NCBI GenBank assembly: GCA_038323835.1
Contig: JBBQHI010000019.1
Span: 1 to 64,000, forward strand
Direction: 5' to 3'
DNA length: 64,000 nt
DNA from: JACVRW01 sp038323835
GTDB taxonomy: Bacteria; Actinomycetota; Thermoleophilia; Solirubrobacterales; Thermoleophilaceae
Each line of letters starts with the position of its first letter. The stretch's first letter is position 1. Of this stretch, positions 41,602 through 50,441 are shown piece by piece. A program made the translations under genes and the position numbers. The notes beneath the pieces were generated by a model that was not told the origin of the DNA, did no database searches, and saw only the letters and a program-made list of their open reading frames with translations.

Positions 41602-41877
41602 GTGAGCACCGTCAAGATTCCCCCCGTGCTCCGCTCATCGACCGGCGGCGCCAAGGAGGTCGAGGCCGACGGCGCGAACGTCGGCGAGGTTCTCCGCGCT
41701 CTCGCGGGAGAGCACCCGGCCACCGAGAGCCAGCTCTTCTCCGAGGAGGGCGAGCTCAACCGGTACGTGAACGTCTACCTCAACGACGAGGACGTCCGCG
41801 TGCTCGACGGCCTGGGCACCGCCGTTGGCGCGGCGGACACCATCGTGATCCTGCCGGCCATGGCCGGCGGGCGCTGA
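41602..41877 (+). CDS. cysO: Ubiquitin-like sulfur carrier CysO (MoaD/ThiS family)
   Basis: 91 residues, beta-grasp fold of the MoaD/ThiS family, closest in layout to CysO. The C-terminus reads AMAGGR: the Gly-Gly that becomes the thiocarboxylate is followed by one extra arginine. Activation is expected from the MoeZ-like protein, and sulfur transfer to CysM and release by Mec (both in this window). GTG start at 41602 just after repeat R8. The stop overlaps the probable CTG start of the acetyltransferase gene (CTGA). Confidence 0.85.
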   Translation: MSTVKIPPVLRSSTGGAKEVEADGANVGEVLRALAGEHPATESQLFSEEGELNRYVNVYLNDEDVRVLDGLGTAVGAADTIVILPAMAGGR

Positions 41878-42377
41878 GAACCAGGCTCGCCACGGGCGAT
41901 GACGCCCCGCGGATGGGGGCGCTTTTCGGCCGTGCCTGCGAGGCGGGCTTCACCGCGCTGCTCCCGGCCGGATACCCGTTGCCGGCCATGGACGACCACG
42001 ACCGGACGCGCGAGCTCATCGCCGGCCCCGACGTGAGCGCGCTCCTGGCCGAGGACGGCGACCGCCTGCTCGCCTTCAGCATGTTCGGCGCCAACCGTGA
42101 CGACGACGCCGCACCCGGCGTGGCCGAGATCCGGATGTTCTTCGCCGACCCCGGCGCCTGGGGCGGGGGCGCCGCGCCGCGCCTGATGGAGGAGACCCTG
42201 CGGGCGCTCGCCGAGCAGGGCTATCGCGCGATCACGCTCTGGTCGTTCGACGCCAACGGGCGGGCCAACGCCTTCTACGTGCGCCACGGCCTGGAGCGCG
42301 ACGGAGCGGAGCGCACCCAGGAGGCCTGGGCCGACATCCCGCAGGTCCGCTACCGCCGCTCGCTGGCGTCCGCCTGA
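41874..42377 (+). CDS. GNAT-family N-acetyltransferase
   Basis: 167 residues. The fold pattern is that of GNAT enzymes: RTRLATGDDAPRMGALF (first strand and helix), AEIRMFFADPGAWGGGAAPRLMEETLRALAEQGY (acetyl-CoA region) and TLWSFDANGRANAFYVRHGLE. The first usual start is ATG at 41913, which would cut away the first strand; the family N-terminus begins at CTG 41874, overlapping the cysO stop as CTGA. Substrate unknown. Confidence 0.78.
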   Translation: MRTRLATGDDAPRMGALFGRACEAGFTALLPAGYPLPAMDDHDRTRELIAGPDVSALLAEDGDRLLAFSMFGANRDDDAAPGVAEIRMFFADPGAWGGGAAPRLMEETLRALAEQGYRAITLWSFDANGRANAFYVRHGLERDGAERTQEAWADIPQVRYRRSLASA

Positions 42378-42505
42378 GTGAGATAAAGCTCGACTCTCGA
42401 CAAATTCGAGCTTATTTCCCGTGAGAAGCTTGCGCGGCGGAGCAAGTTGGGGTAAGAAATTGACAGCAGTCTTATGAAAACTCTCTGAGAGCCGGACCCG
42501 CAAGG
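42378..42505. promoter_or_regulatory. AT-richer leader region of the polysaccharide cluster
   Basis: This segment is noticeably richer in A/T than its surroundings. It has an inverted repeat AAGCTCGA (42386-42393) with TCGAGCTT (42406-42413) followed by ATTT, probably the terminator of the acetyltransferase gene, and a perfect TTGACA at 42460-42465 as a -35 candidate; no good -10 follows at 17 bp. Confidence 0.45.
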
Positions 42506-43570
42506 ATGAGGCCGTCGCCGCCGGACCCGGAAGGCAGTCATGAGGACCGAGGGTCGGCGCCGCCAGCCGGCCGCGTGGAAGGCCGCCCCGTCGAGCCCGG
42601 GGGCCGCTATCTGGTCACGGGCTGCGCCGGTTTCATCGGCTCGCATATGACGCAGGCGCTCACGGCCCGCGGATGTTCGGTCCTCGGCGTGGACACGTTC
42701 TCGGACAACTACTCCCGCGCGATCAAGGAGAGGAACCTCGAACGCTGCCGCCGGCACGGCGAGCTCCGCTTCACGGAGATGGACCTCGCGGTGGGGCCGG
42801 TCGACGCCCTGGTGGCCGAGGTGGACGGCATCTTCCACCTGGCCGCCCGGCCCGGCGTTCGGACGAGCTGGGGGGCGAGCTTCGCCGGGTACCTCCGCGA
42901 CAACCTGTGGGTCACGCAGCGACTGTTCGAGGCGGCGGTGGAGCACGACGTCCGGATCGTCTACGCCTCCTCTTCGTCCATCTACGGCACCGCGGAGGCC
43001 TTCCCGCTGCGAGAGGACGCCAGGCCCATGCCGGTGTCGCCCTACGGCGTGTCCAAGCTCGCGTGCGAGTCGCTGGCGGACGTGTACGGGCAGTCGGCCG
43101 GCCTCGATGCCGTGGGGCTGCGGTACTTCTCGGTGTACGGGCCCTGGCAACGACCCGACATGGCGTTCGCCCGCGTCTTCGAGTCCCTGGCCCGGAACCG
43201 TCCCTTCCGCCTGCTCGGGGATGGCACCCAGAGCCGCGATTTCACCTACGTCGGCGACATCGTCGAGGCTACGCTGGGGGCCATGGAACGCGGGAGGCCC
43301 GGGCGCGCCTACAACATCGGCGGCGGCTCCGAGGTCTCATTGGTGGACGCGCTGGCGCTCTGCGAGAGGATCGTCGGGCGCAGGCTCGACGTGGACCGCG
43401 GCCAGGCCGTGGCAGGCGATGCGCGTCGCACGATCGCCGATATCGCCCAGGCCTCGGCCGACCTGGGATGGACGCCCACCACGTCGCTCGAGGAGGGCCT
43501 CCGCGTCCAGGCCGAGAGCGTCGAGGGCCCGGAGTCCGCGCCGCCGCTCGAATGGGCAGAGGCCGTCTGA
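42506..43570 (+). CDS. NAD-dependent epimerase/dehydratase (UDP-sugar epimerase family)
   Basis: Up to 354 residues, extended SDR. The NAD-binding loop is TGCAGFIGSH; the catalytic region has SSSSIYGTAE and the YGVSK motif; the late blocks are RYFSVYGPWQRPDMA and RDFTYVGDIV. This fits UDP-glucose/UDP-glucuronate 4-epimerase-like enzymes supplying activated sugars for the polysaccharide cluster. The first 25-30 residues look unrelated to the family, so GTG at 42575 may be the true start. It overlaps the next gene. Confidence 0.88.
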   Translation: MRPSPPDPEGSHEDRGSAPPAGRVEGRPVEPGGRYLVTGCAGFIGSHMTQALTARGCSVLGVDTFSDNYSRAIKERNLERCRRHGELRFTEMDLAVGPVDALVAEVDGIFHLAARPGVRTSWGASFAGYLRDNLWVTQRLFEAAVEHDVRIVYASSSSIYGTAEAFPLREDARPMPVSPYGVSKLACESLADVYGQSAGLDAVGLRYFSVYGPWQRPDMAFARVFESLARNRPFRLLGDGTQSRDFTYVGDIVEATLGAMERGRPGRAYNIGGGSEVSLVDALALCERIVGRRLDVDRGQAVAGDARRTIADIAQASADLGWTPTTSLEEGLRVQAESVEGPESAPPLEWAEAV

Positions 43571-44751
43571 GCGACCGGGCGGCCGGCCGGTCCACGGCGG
43601 GCCTCGAGGCAGCACTCGCAATCCAGACCTTCCGGCCGCATGTGGGCGGTGCCGAGCTGCAGCTCGAACGGCTCGTTCCGAAGCTCGACACGCTGGGCGT
43701 GCGTACCGAGATCCTCACCCGGGCGGTGAGAGGCTGCCCGCGCACCGAGCCGATCCCCGGCTCGGTGGTGCGCCGGACACGGGTCGCCGGGGAGTCGCCG
43801 CTCGCCTCGCTGGTCTACGTGGCCTCAGCGCTCGGACATATCCTGCGGCATCGCTCCCGGATCGATCTCGTGCACGCGCACGGCGCGCTGTCCCCGGCCA
43901 CCATCGCCCTGGGCGGGCGTCTTCTCGGGCTGCCCTGCCTCGTCACCGTCCTCGGCACGGGGGAGCACGGCGACCTGGCCCGTCTGGCGCGCAAGCCGCT
44001 GGGGCGGGTCAGGGAGCGGCTGCTTGCCCGATCGGCCTGGTTCGCGGCGCTGAGCGCCGAGGCCAGAGCAGAGCTGGTGGCACGCGGGGTGCCCCCCGGC
44101 CGCATCTTCGCGCTCCCCAACGGCGTGGACGTGGACGTCCACCGCCCCGCGACCACCGACGAGCGCCGGGAGCTGCGAGGGCGCGTCGGGCTCGAGGCGG
44201 ACCGATTTGTGGGCACCTTCGTCGGGCGCCTGCATCCGGTCAAGGACGTGGACACGCTGCTAGCGGCCGCCGCGCGGGTGCCCGAGCTGACGCTGGTGGT
44301 GGTGGGCGACGGCCCGGAGCGGGCACGCCTCGAGGCGGAGGCGGCGCGACTCGGCATCGGGGGCCGGGTCAGGTTCCGCGGCCTCTCCTCAGATGTGGCC
44401 GACGTCCTTCGAGCCTCGGACGCCTTCCTGCTCTCCTCGCACGGGGAGGGCATGTCCAACGCCCTGCTGGAGGGCATGGCTTGCGGCCTGCCCTGCCTGG
44501 CGAGCCGGTCGGTCGGGGGCGCCGCCGAGCTCCTGGGCGGGGGGCGCGGCCAGCTGCTGGCGGACGGGGATGTGCCCGCCTGGGCGGCCGCCATCCAGGG
44601 CCTGATCGACGAGCCCGCGGTGCGACGGGAGACCGGGGCGGCCGGGGCCGCGTTCGTCGCCGGGGAGCTGTCGCTCGCAGCCGCCGCGGAGCGCCTCGCC
44701 GCGGCCTACGCGATTCTCGCGGGACGCCCGGAGCGCGCGTCGGCGGCATGA
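43552..44751 (+). CDS. Glycosyltransferase family 4
   Basis: 399 residues, GT-B fold. N-terminal acceptor region with FRPHVGGAELQLERLV; C-terminal nucleotide-sugar region with ALPNGVDVDVHRP, VGTFVGRLHPVKDVDTLL, VVVGDGPER and EGMSNALLEGMACGLP. It adds a sugar to the growing repeat unit at the cytoplasmic face of the membrane. ATG at 43552 overlaps the epimerase by 19 bp; the next gene overlaps by 4 bp (ATGA). Confidence 0.9.
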   Translation: MGRGRLSDRAAGRSTAGLEAALAIQTFRPHVGGAELQLERLVPKLDTLGVRTEILTRAVRGCPRTEPIPGSVVRRTRVAGESPLASLVYVASALGHILRHRSRIDLVHAHGALSPATIALGGRLLGLPCLVTVLGTGEHGDLARLARKPLGRVRERLLARSAWFAALSAEARAELVARGVPPGRIFALPNGVDVDVHRPATTDERRELRGRVGLEADRFVGTFVGRLHPVKDVDTLLAAAARVPELTLVVVGDGPERARLEAEAARLGIGGRVRFRGLSSDVADVLRASDAFLLSSHGEGMSNALLEGMACGLPCLASRSVGGAAELLGGGRGQLLADGDVPAWAAAIQGLIDEPAVRRETGAAGAAFVAGELSLAAAAERLAAAYAILAGRPERASAA

Positions 44752-45974
44752 CGGGCTCCACCCCCGTCGTGCTCTACATCGTCTCGCGCTTTCCCGCGGT
44801 CACCGAGACCTTCGTGGTGAACGAGTGGCTCGCGCTTTCCGGGCGCTTCCGGATGCGTCTGGTGGCCCTACGCCGAAGCCGTGAGGCGACCCTTCACCCG
44901 GAGACCCGGCGCGTGATGCCGAGCGTGCGCTTCGCCGGCGGGCTGCGACCGGGCACCGTGGCCGCGCACCTCGCCTGGATCGTCCGGCGCCCGCGCACCT
45001 ATCTGTCGCTGCTGGCCGCGGTGGTGCGCGGAGGGCTTCGGTTCTCCCCCCTGGAGGCCGCGAAGGAGACCGTGGTGTTCTGGCAGGCCGTGGGCGTGGC
45101 CCGCACCGCGGCGCGCGACGGCGTGGACCACGTGCACGCGCACTTCGCGAGCCACCCAGCCACCGCGGCGTGGATCGTGCATCGCCTCACCGGCATCCCC
45201 TTCAGCTTCACGGCCCACGCCAACGACCTCTTCGTGGCCCCGGTGCTGCTCGATCGCAAGGTCGCCGACGCACGCTTCGTGGTCGCGATCTCGGAGTACA
45301 ACCGCCGGATCCTGCACGAGCGCTCCCCCTCCGCCCGCCGCCTCGAGGTCGTCCATTGCGGGGTGGACGGCGAGCTCCACGCCTGGCGAGACCCGGGCGG
45401 CAGGGACCGCGACCGGGTGGTGTGCGTGGCGAGCCTCTTCCCGAAGAAGGGCCATGTGCACCTCATCGACGCGCTCGCCCTGCTGGCCGAGCGCCGGCCG
45501 GCGATCGCTCTCGAGCTCGTGGGCGACGGTCCCGAGCGCGATCGGATCCTGCGCCGCGCACGGGAGCGCGGCGTGGCCGAGCGGGTGTCCCTGCTCGGCG
45601 CGCGATCGTCCGAGGAGGTCCGGGCGACGCTCGCCGGTGCCGGGGTGTTCGTGCTTCCCTCGGTGCGGCTCCCCAGCGGGAGGATGGAGGGCATCCCCGT
45701 GGCCCTGATGGAGGCGATGGCCGGTGGCGTTCCCGTGGTGGCCACCCGTCTCTCGGGCATACCGGAGCTGGTGGAGGACCGCGTGACCGGCCTGCTGGCC
45801 GAGCCGGCCGACCCGCGGGGTCTCGCGGCGGCGATGGCGCGTGTGCTGGACGACGACGGCCTCGCCGGCGCGCTGGCGCTGGGAGCGCGTGAGCGCGTGG
45901 TGCGCTCGTTCAGCCTGACGCGCGAGGCCGACCGGCTGGGCGACCTCTTCGCCGAGTCGATCAGCGGCCGTTAG
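44748..45974 (+). CDS. Glycosyltransferase family 4 (WcaL/AmsK-like)
   Basis: 408 residues. The opening VLYIVSRFPAVTETFVVNE and the block HVHAHFASHPATAA with FSFTAHANDLF are characteristic of the colanic-acid WcaL/AmsK group. The donor-binding half has CVASLFPKKGHVHLI, ELVGDGPER and SGRMEGIPVALMEAMAGGVPVV. It probably adds a sugar late in repeat-unit assembly. It ends overlapping the converging FemAB-like gene by 14 bp. Confidence 0.9.
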   Translation: MTGSTPVVLYIVSRFPAVTETFVVNEWLALSGRFRMRLVALRRSREATLHPETRRVMPSVRFAGGLRPGTVAAHLAWIVRRPRTYLSLLAAVVRGGLRFSPLEAAKETVVFWQAVGVARTAARDGVDHVHAHFASHPATAAWIVHRLTGIPFSFTAHANDLFVAPVLLDRKVADARFVVAISEYNRRILHERSPSARRLEVVHCGVDGELHAWRDPGGRDRDRVVCVASLFPKKGHVHLIDALALLAERRPAIALELVGDGPERDRILRRARERGVAERVSLLGARSSEEVRATLAGAGVFVLPSVRLPSGRMEGIPVALMEAMAGGVPVVATRLSGIPELVEDRVTGLLAEPADPRGLAAAMARVLDDDGLAGALALGARERVVRSFSLTREADRLGDLFAESISGR

Positions 45975-47070
45975 GCGGAGTCCCGGACGCGCCCCGCCCG
46001 CGCTCGCGGAGGCGGTGGCGCGCCACGAGCAGCGCCCCCGCCGGGCCGCGGGGCACGAGCCACGTGCGGTCCCACTCGTCGTGCGCGCCGAAGCGGTACT
46101 TGTACGGCTCCGTGCCGCGCAGGAAGTCGAAGCTCCGTGCCCCCTCGCGCGCGGCGAACTCGAGCGCGTGCAGGATGAGCAGGTTGCCGAGGCCGTGCCG
46201 CGCGTAGCTGCGATCCCAGCCCGACTGGTAGGCGGCGAAGGTGTGGCGCCACCAGAACCCGTAGAGCACGCCGGCGATCCGATCTCCACGGCGTGCGACC
46301 ACCGCCGCCGGCCCGTGTCCCGGCTCCGCGCTCGCGACCAGCCGGCGATGAAAGGCGAGCTGCTCGACGCCGAACGATCCGTCCCCTTCCGGCCGGCCGT
46401 GGGCGTGCAGGTCGAAGAGCGCGGCGAGGAGCCGGTCGTCCACCTGCTCCGGCGGCACCCATTCGAAGCTCACCCCCTCGCGCGCCACGCGCCGCGTGAA
46501 GCGCCGGAGCTGGCGCACGAAGTCGCCTGAGGGCCCCCCCGACTCCGCGGAGACCGGCAGCGTCACGCGCGGGCACGCCGTGGCGTCGACGACCCGGGCG
46601 CCGGCGGGCAGGATCTCCGCGGGCCAGTCCGGAGCGGCGCTGCGGACGAGCAGCGCGGAGCCCGAGGTGGCCTCGGTGAGCCATGCCGAAACCTCCTCGG
46701 CTCGGTGGGTAGGCACGAGCCAGGAGCAGTGGTCGGCGGCGCCCACCCCGCTGCCGGTGTTCTCGCACACACGCACCGTGAACGGAAGCCGCCGGTGCAG
46801 GCGCTCGCGCCCGCGGCTGAGCGCAACGATCGCCTCCAGCTGGCCGCCCGGCGACCGCCAGACCGCCAATCGCGTGCGAGGCCGCGAGCCGAGCGTGTCC
46901 CACCACGCCAGAACCCAGTCGGGCGTCTGGAAGTACGAGCTGTCCTCGAGCCGCGACGCCAGCTCGAGCCATTCGTCTCTGACGGTCCCGAGCCTCGCGA
47001 CTCCCTCGAGGTCCAGGACCTCGGGGGCTATGCGGGCAGCTTGCGCCGCGCCTCGCTCAGCTTTCCCCAC
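45961..47070 (-). CDS. FemAB/GNAT-like acyltransferase of polysaccharide clusters
   Basis: About 369 residues. The C-terminal half follows the GNAT_6 (CelD/BcsL) pattern: LFDLHAHGRPEGDGSFG, RRGDRIAGVLYGFWWRHTFAAYQSGWD, GLGNLLILHALEFAAREGARSFDFLRGTEPYKYRFG. Such proteins may acylate exopolysaccharide or lipid-linked sugars. The start is unresolved: no ATG or TTG fits, and GTG at 47068-47070 requires a 43-bp overlap with the cupin gene. It is the last gene of the leftward operon. Confidence 0.72.
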   Translation of the reverse strand: MGKAERGAAQAARIAPEVLDLEGVARLGTVRDEWLELASRLEDSSYFQTPDWVLAWWDTLGSRPRTRLAVWRSPGGQLEAIVALSRGRERLHRRLPFTVRVCENTGSGVGAADHCSWLVPTHRAEEVSAWLTEATSGSALLVRSAAPDWPAEILPAGARVVDATACPRVTLPVSAESGGPSGDFVRQLRRFTRRVAREGVSFEWVPPEQVDDRLLAALFDLHAHGRPEGDGSFGVEQLAFHRRLVASAEPGHGPAAVVARRGDRIAGVLYGFWWRHTFAAYQSGWDRSYARHGLGNLLILHALEFAAREGARSFDFLRGTEPYKYRFGAHDEWDRTWLVPRGPAGALLVARHRLRERGRGASGTPPNGR

Positions 47071-47873
47071 AGCTCGAAGCCGGCCGCCTTGACGCGGTCG
47101 ACGGGCTCGGACCTGCCCGGGCCGCGGGGCGAGAGGTTCATCTTGCGCAGCCTGCGGTTGATCCGGTTGACAGACTCCGCCCGCTCGCTGACCTCCGTGT
47201 AGAAGGGGATGGAGAACGACACGGAGATGCCGGCCTCGGTGTTCACCCAATGGGGCACGAACGACGGCAGGTAGACGCCCACGCCGGCATCGAGCCGGAA
47301 GTGCTCGGCCACGCTCTCCATCGCCGCGAAGTCGCATTCCTCGTCGTCGTAGTAGCGATCCAGCTGGTGCTGGCGGACCGAGTCGTCCTCGAACGCCGCG
47401 ACGCTCACGTGCTTCACGCCACGGACCTGCAGAAGGAAGCTGTGCTCGGGGTCGAAGTGCATCGGCGTGGTGGCGGCCGGTGCCGAGATGAAGAGATAGC
47501 CGGTGCGGCGTCGCATGCCGCCCTGGCGGGACTGCAGCACGCCCTCCACCTCATCGAGACAGGCGTCCACCAGCTCGGCGTATTGCGGGTCCTGCTGGAC
47601 GTCCCGGAGGGAGATCCGGAACCCGTTCTGCTCCACGTCGCGGATCGTGGCCGAGGGTGGCCCGTCACCCACGTCGACGTAGCCGTTGCGGTTGACCAGC
47701 GGGAGGTTTCCGCGCTCCCGCCTCACCGAGTCCGGCGGCAACCGGTCGGCCAGCTCGGCCATCGCGTCGATCGTGAAGAGCGGGTGATCGACGAGGGCGT
47801 GCCGGACCGCGACGGAGCGGTGGGCGAATGCATCACTGAGCGCCGCGGCGTCGATTCCCAGGAGGCTGTCCAT
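47028..47873 (-). CDS. Cupin/JmjC-like Fe(II)-dependent oxygenase-like protein
   Basis: 281 residues. A cupin_8/JmjC-type core is suggested by TPMHFDPEHSFLLQVRGVKHV, where His-x-Asp would be metal ligands, and the later VYLPSFVPHWVNTEAGISVSF, with the distal histidine. Family members hydroxylate proteins or small molecules with 2-oxoglutarate. Its place in a polysaccharide operon is unusual; the substrate is unknown. ATG at 47871-47873 with AAAGGA seven bases before it. Confidence 0.75.
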   Translation of the reverse strand: MDSLLGIDAAALSDAFAHRSVAVRHALVDHPLFTIDAMAELADRLPPDSVRRERGNLPLVNRNGYVDVGDGPPSATIRDVEQNGFRISLRDVQQDPQYAELVDACLDEVEGVLQSRQGGMRRRTGYLFISAPAATTPMHFDPEHSFLLQVRGVKHVSVAAFEDDSVRQHQLDRYYDDEECDFAAMESVAEHFRLDAGVGVYLPSFVPHWVNTEAGISVSFSIPFYTEVSERAESVNRINRRLRKMNLSPRGPGRSEPVDRVKAAGFELWGKLSEARRKLPA

Positions 47874-47936
47874 CTCAGAGTCCTTTCTCGCTAGTGGCCG
47901 AAACATACCCCGGATCGGACTGGGCATGCGCCGGGA

Positions 47937-50441
47937 TCATCCGTGGGCTCCATAGTTCCTGAAACGCCTGGGGTGGAAGCCCGAACACCCGATCGAGTCG
48001 AACCGCAGACGGCGCGGCCGCAGGTTCCCCCCGCCGTCGACGAGGGTGCCGGGGGTGCCGGTCAGGGCGATGAAGGCAGGGGCCTCGCCGCCCACGTTCT
48101 GGCGCGCCACGTTGTCCCCTCCGAGCAGCCTGAACCCGGTGATGTTCGACTCGCGGGCTCTCAACAGGATGTTGCGCTCGACGCTCACGTGCGAGGTGTC
48201 GCGTGACAGGCTCACGTTCTGGGAGCTGTCGTAGATCGTGTTGAAGCGGACCTCGACGTTCCGCGCGCCGCCCGCGGCGCCACCGGGTCCGAGCTTGATG
48301 CCGCGGCCGTTCTTGGCGCCGAAGATGATGTTGCGCGAGATCACCCCATGCGGGTCGGGGCTGGCCGTCATGTCGGCCACGTACACGTTGTGGTCCTGGT
48401 TCGTCCCGTTGGTGGGGAAGGTGTCGTGGATGCAGTTGCCGCTCACCGCCCAGCGGCCCAGGTCGTTGCGGGGGCCGTCGTCCACCTGCAGGCCCGAAGT
48501 GGAGTGGGCCCCCCAGATCTCCGAGCGAGTGAGCCTCCAGCCCGTGCCGCCGTAGAGGCGCACGAGCGGCTCGTTCGGGTTGGCGGCGGCCCACTCGACG
48601 TTGAGGCCGTGAATCGTCCAGTAGCTGGGATCGCCGATCCAGAGCTGCCCGCTCAGCACCGGTCGCTCACCGGGAAAGTTCCTCACCAGCACCCGCCCAC
48701 GCTTCCGGCCCGGTGCTGCCCTGATCTTGACTCGTTCGCGGTAGGTGCCTCCGCGGACGAGGAGCCGCTGGCCGTGCCGAAGGCGTTGGAGCGCGTGTCT
48801 GAGCGTCCTGAACGGGTGCAGGGGGCTGCCCCGCCCGGAGTCCGAGCCGCCGGGCGAGACGTAGAAGGTGCGGTGTACGCCCGCGGAGGAGTCCTGCGGC
48901 CGAGCGGCCGCCTGCCGGTCCTGGGAGCCCCCGCCGCACCCCACCAGGAAGAGCGCCACCGTGAGCAGCGCCAGCCCCGCGGTCGTCATCCGGCGGCGCA
49001 GGTCGAGCAGAGGTCGAACGAGCATCTCGAACCCGTCGGGCACCACCCACCGCAGCAGTGAGAGGTAGATGGTGGCTCCGAACGGAATGCCGACCGCGAC
49101 CGCGGCTGGGGGCGGAAGGACGGCGGCCAGCCCGTACAGAACACCTCCCATCACCAGGGAAAGCGCGAGCGCCGGAGCGGCGGCCACGAAGGTCGCGTAC
49201 CAGCGGATTCCCAGGATGCGGGAGATGATCACGCCGAGGAGGGTGAGCGACACAGTCTTCTCGGCCACCTGCGACGCGGCCACGGCCGTGATGCCGTGGG
49301 GCGCGGCGAACCAGATGGCCGGAAACAGGATCGCGATCTGCATCACCCCGGTCCAGGTGAGCAGCCACGACCGGCCGAGTGCCTTGAACACCGCGCCGGG
49401 CATGCTGGCCAGCGATGCCAGCCCGGCCCAGATCGCGACGAACGCCATCGGCGCGGCGGCCGAGCGCCACTTCTCCCCGAAGATCGTGAGCACCAGTGGC
49501 AGCGCGAGCGCGGCAATGCCGATGGCCGCCGGCCACGCGACCATCGCGCCCAGCCGGATCGTCTGGAGATATCCCCGCCGCAGCTCGTCGTCTATGTCCG
49601 TTCCGTCGCTGCTCCGCAGGCGGGCATAGAACGGGAAGAGCACCTCATTCGCCACCCTGAAGCCGGTGAGGATCAACAGCTCAGGCAGCCGGAAGGCCAG
49701 GTAGTAGACGCCGAGCGCGGCGGCCCCGAGCTTCCCACCGACGATCAGGTAGTCGAAGTTCTTCGCCCCCTGGCCGAGCAGCCCGACGGCGACGATCCCG
49801 AGCCCGAACCGCAGCATCGAGGGCAGGTGCCGGCGCGAGATCACCAGGCTCGGGCGGAACGAGTAGACGAGCCACAGCCCCACCGACTGCGTCAGCGTGC
49901 CGGCCACCTGCCCGATCACCAGGCTCCACGCACCGGCGCCGGCCAGAGCGAGCACCACGCTCACGCCGCCCTTCATCACTCCTCCGGCGAGCGTGGGGCC
50001 GAACAGGGTGCGGAACTGCAGGGTGCGGCGCAGGCGATATTCGTGCGCCTTCCCGATGGCCCCGAACGGGAACTGCAGTGCGAGCACCCGGAACAGCGGC
50101 ACGACCTTGTCTCCGGGACCGAGGTCGGCGAGCAGCGGGGCCGCGAACCACGCCGCCGCGAAGAGCACGAGCGCGCCGATGATCCCGATCCAGAACGCGG
50201 TCGACGAAACGCGCGGATCCTCGGCGTCGGAGCGGTAGACCAGTGCCGCGCCGAGCCCCAGGTCACCCGCGTACTCCATGAAGTAGATGACGGAGAGCGC
50301 AAACGCCACCAGGCCGAACTCGCTGGGCACGAGCAGGTGGGCGAGCACGATCGTGGCCATGAAGACCAGTGCCTTGCCGGCGGCATCGGCGGCGCCCGCC
50401 CACAGGAAGGCGCTGAACGCTCGCCGGCGGAGATCAGGCAT
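47937..50441 (-). CDS. Wzx-type polysaccharide flippase fused to extracytoplasmic parallel beta-helix domain
   Basis: 834 residues in a single frame. Residues 1-484 form an oligosaccharide flippase of the MOP superfamily with about twelve membrane segments (FSAFLWAGAADAAGKALVF at the start). From residue 485 a new hydrophobic stretch with a lipobox-like VGC (TTAGLALLTVALFLVGCGG) leads into a right-handed beta-helix domain: RTFYVSPGGSDSGRGSPLHPF, then repeated N/R-rich turns. Fusion is not usual; the internal ATG at 48987-48989 could also restart translation as a separate lipoprotein. It overlaps the upstream glycosyltransferase by 8 bp. Confidence 0.85.
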   Translation of the reverse strand: MPDLRRRAFSAFLWAGAADAAGKALVFMATIVLAHLLVPSEFGLVAFALSVIYFMEYAGDLGLGAALVYRSDAEDPRVSSTAFWIGIIGALVLFAAAWFAAPLLADLGPGDKVVPLFRVLALQFPFGAIGKAHEYRLRRTLQFRTLFGPTLAGGVMKGGVSVVLALAGAGAWSLVIGQVAGTLTQSVGLWLVYSFRPSLVISRRHLPSMLRFGLGIVAVGLLGQGAKNFDYLIVGGKLGAAALGVYYLAFRLPELLILTGFRVANEVLFPFYARLRSSDGTDIDDELRRGYLQTIRLGAMVAWPAAIGIAALALPLVLTIFGEKWRSAAAPMAFVAIWAGLASLASMPGAVFKALGRSWLLTWTGVMQIAILFPAIWFAAPHGITAVAASQVAEKTVSLTLLGVIISRILGIRWYATFVAAAPALALSLVMGGVLYGLAAVLPPPAAVAVGIPFGATIYLSLLRWVVPDGFEMLVRPLLDLRRRMTTAGLALLTVALFLVGCGGGSQDRQAAARPQDSSAGVHRTFYVSPGGSDSGRGSPLHPFRTLRHALQRLRHGQRLLVRGGTYRERVKIRAAPGRKRGRVLVRNFPGERPVLSGQLWIGDPSYWTIHGLNVEWAAANPNEPLVRLYGGTGWRLTRSEIWGAHSTSGLQVDDGPRNDLGRWAVSGNCIHDTFPTNGTNQDHNVYVADMTASPDPHGVISRNIIFGAKNGRGIKLGPGGAAGGARNVEVRFNTIYDSSQNVSLSRDTSHVSVERNILLRARESNITGFRLLGGDNVARQNVGGEAPAFIALTGTPGTLVDGGGNLRPRRLRFDSIGCSGFHPRRFRNYGAHG

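Noticed and set aside
42673..43551. Long frame overlapping the epimerase and joined to the first glycosyltransferase
   Set aside because: Only the part after 43552 shows glycosyltransferase sequence; the earlier part is the shadow of the epimerase gene.
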